Of a DNA stretch of 64,000 nucleotides, positions 63,473 to 64,000 are shown in pieces (the stretch's first letter is position 1; each line of letters starts with the position of its first letter). The stretch spans positions 5,580,001 to 5,644,000 of the forward strand of contig NZ_CP165734.1 in assembly GCF_041200145.1 (NCBI RefSeq), written 5' to 3'. This stretch comes from Bradyrhizobium sp. LLZ17. Lineage in GTDB: Bacteria; Pseudomonadota; Alphaproteobacteria; Rhizobiales; Xanthobacteraceae. Position numbers and translations under genes: made by a program. The notes beneath the pieces were generated by a model. That model was not told where the DNA came from, did no database searches, and saw nothing but the letters and a program-made list of their open reading frames with translations.

Positions 63473-64000
63473 TGACGACGCTTCTGATTGCCGAACACGA
63501 CAATGCGTCGCTGAAGGATGCGACCAACAAGGCCCTGACCGCGGCCGCCGCGCTCGGCGCGGATGTCGAGGTGCTGGTCGCCGGTGAGAACGCCAAGGCC
63601 GCGGCGGATGCTGCCGCCAAGCTCGCAGGCGTCAAGAAGGTGCTGCTCGCCGACGGCGCGCTTTACGCGCACGATCTCGCCGAGCCGCTGGCCGCGCTGA
63701 TCGTCGCGCTGGCCCCCGGCTATGATGCGATCGTCGCGCCCGCGACCTCGCGCTTCAAGAACGTGATGCCGCGTGTCGCAGCCCTGCTCGACGTGATGCA
63801 GGTTTCGGAGATCACCAAGGTTATCGCCCCCGACACCTATGAGCGTCCGATCTATGCCGGCAACGCCATCCAGACCGTGAAGTCGAAGGACGCCAAGAAG
63901 GTCATCACGGTCCGCACCTCCACCTTCGCGGCGGCTGCCGAAGGTGGCAGCGCGCCGGTCGAGACCGTCGCAGCTGCGGCCGATCCGGGCCTGTCGTCCT
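63472..64000 (+). CDS. etfA: Electron-transfer flavoprotein alpha subunit (partial)
   Basis: The first 176 residues or so are in the window; the FAD-binding C-terminal domain is cut off. It starts [40 protein letters not shown] and ERPIYAGNAIQTVKSKDAKK are domain I motifs that pack against the beta subunit. The one-base overlap with etfB ensures equal synthesis. Confidence 0.97.
   Translation, partial: MTTLLIAEHDNASLKDATNKALTAAAALGADVEVLVAGENAKAAADAAAKLAGVKKVLLADGALYAHDLAEPLAALIVALAPGYDAIVAPATSRFKNVMPRVAALLDVMQVSEITKVIAPDTYERPIYAGNAIQTVKSKDAKKVITVRTSTFAAAAEGGSAPVETVAAAADPGLSS

Overview
The window is GC-rich, densely coded DNA from an alphaproteobacterium, most likely Bradyrhizobium or a close Bradyrhizobiaceae relative. 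The grounds are the family content (electron-transfer flavoprotein pair, PduO-type cobalamin adenosyltransferase, GluQ, BrkB, dodecin, feruloyl-CoA synthase, many periplasmic binding proteins) and the hairpin-type intergenic repeats. No rRNA, tRNA, CRISPR array, integrase or insertion sequence was seen. The species is inferred from recall of family sequences, not from a search.

Layout. 1-8.1 kb: end of a probable metallo-beta-lactamase-fold protein, a MetX-like hydrolase with a fatty-acid desaturase behind a long dyad, a crotonase coupled to a cyclic-nucleotide-gated K+ channel, a membrane-anchored TAXI binding protein, and small proteins. 8.1-10.3 kb: a WYL/YafY regulator flanked by two copies of a 28-bp operator-like sequence, with a GST-like gene. 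10.6-21.1 kb: an aromatic-acid island with an ABC binding protein, thioesterase, SDR, feruloyl-CoA synthase, crotonase, DUF3237, a complete TRAP transporter and PobA. 21.4-31.2 kb: mixed functions, including LysR with a flavin-type oxidase, AbrB, PsiF, LrgAB, a DsbA-like protein, an AbiEii-type nucleotidyltransferase with an upstream partner, an esterase and an HtrA-like pseudoprotease. 31.5-35.2 kb: two tandem ABC exporters, the second of SbmA/BacA plus ATPase architecture. 35.3-42.6 kb: an AbgB-like amidohydrolase with a five-gene Dpp-type transporter. 42.6-49.6 kb: HAD phosphatase, diguanylate cyclase, dodecin, two membrane glycosyltransferase-like proteins and an HNH endonuclease. 49.8-57.6 kb: a probable catabolic cluster (NHL protein, flavin monooxygenase, acyl-CoA ligase, ABC binding protein, nitronate-monooxygenase-like enzyme) next to a LysR gene. 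57.6-64 kb: AlkA-like glycosylase, GluQ, hybrid histidine kinase, BrkB, HIG1 protein, cobalamin adenosyltransferase and etfBA.

How the genes work together. The clearest pathway is uptake of aromatic acids (TRAP, possibly ABC), CoA activation, side-chain shortening by the crotonase, SDR and thioesterase, and hydroxylation of 4-hydroxybenzoate to protocatechuate by PobA. The amidohydrolase and Dpp-type transporter form a second uptake-plus-hydrolysis unit. Acyl-CoA dehydrogenation elsewhere in the cell would feed electrons to EtfAB.

Caution. Ten otherwise conserved coding regions carry a single-base frame disruption, most of them in homopolymer runs. This looks more like uncorrected sequencing or assembly error than biology. 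Those genes are given as one feature spanning the break, with the site stated.
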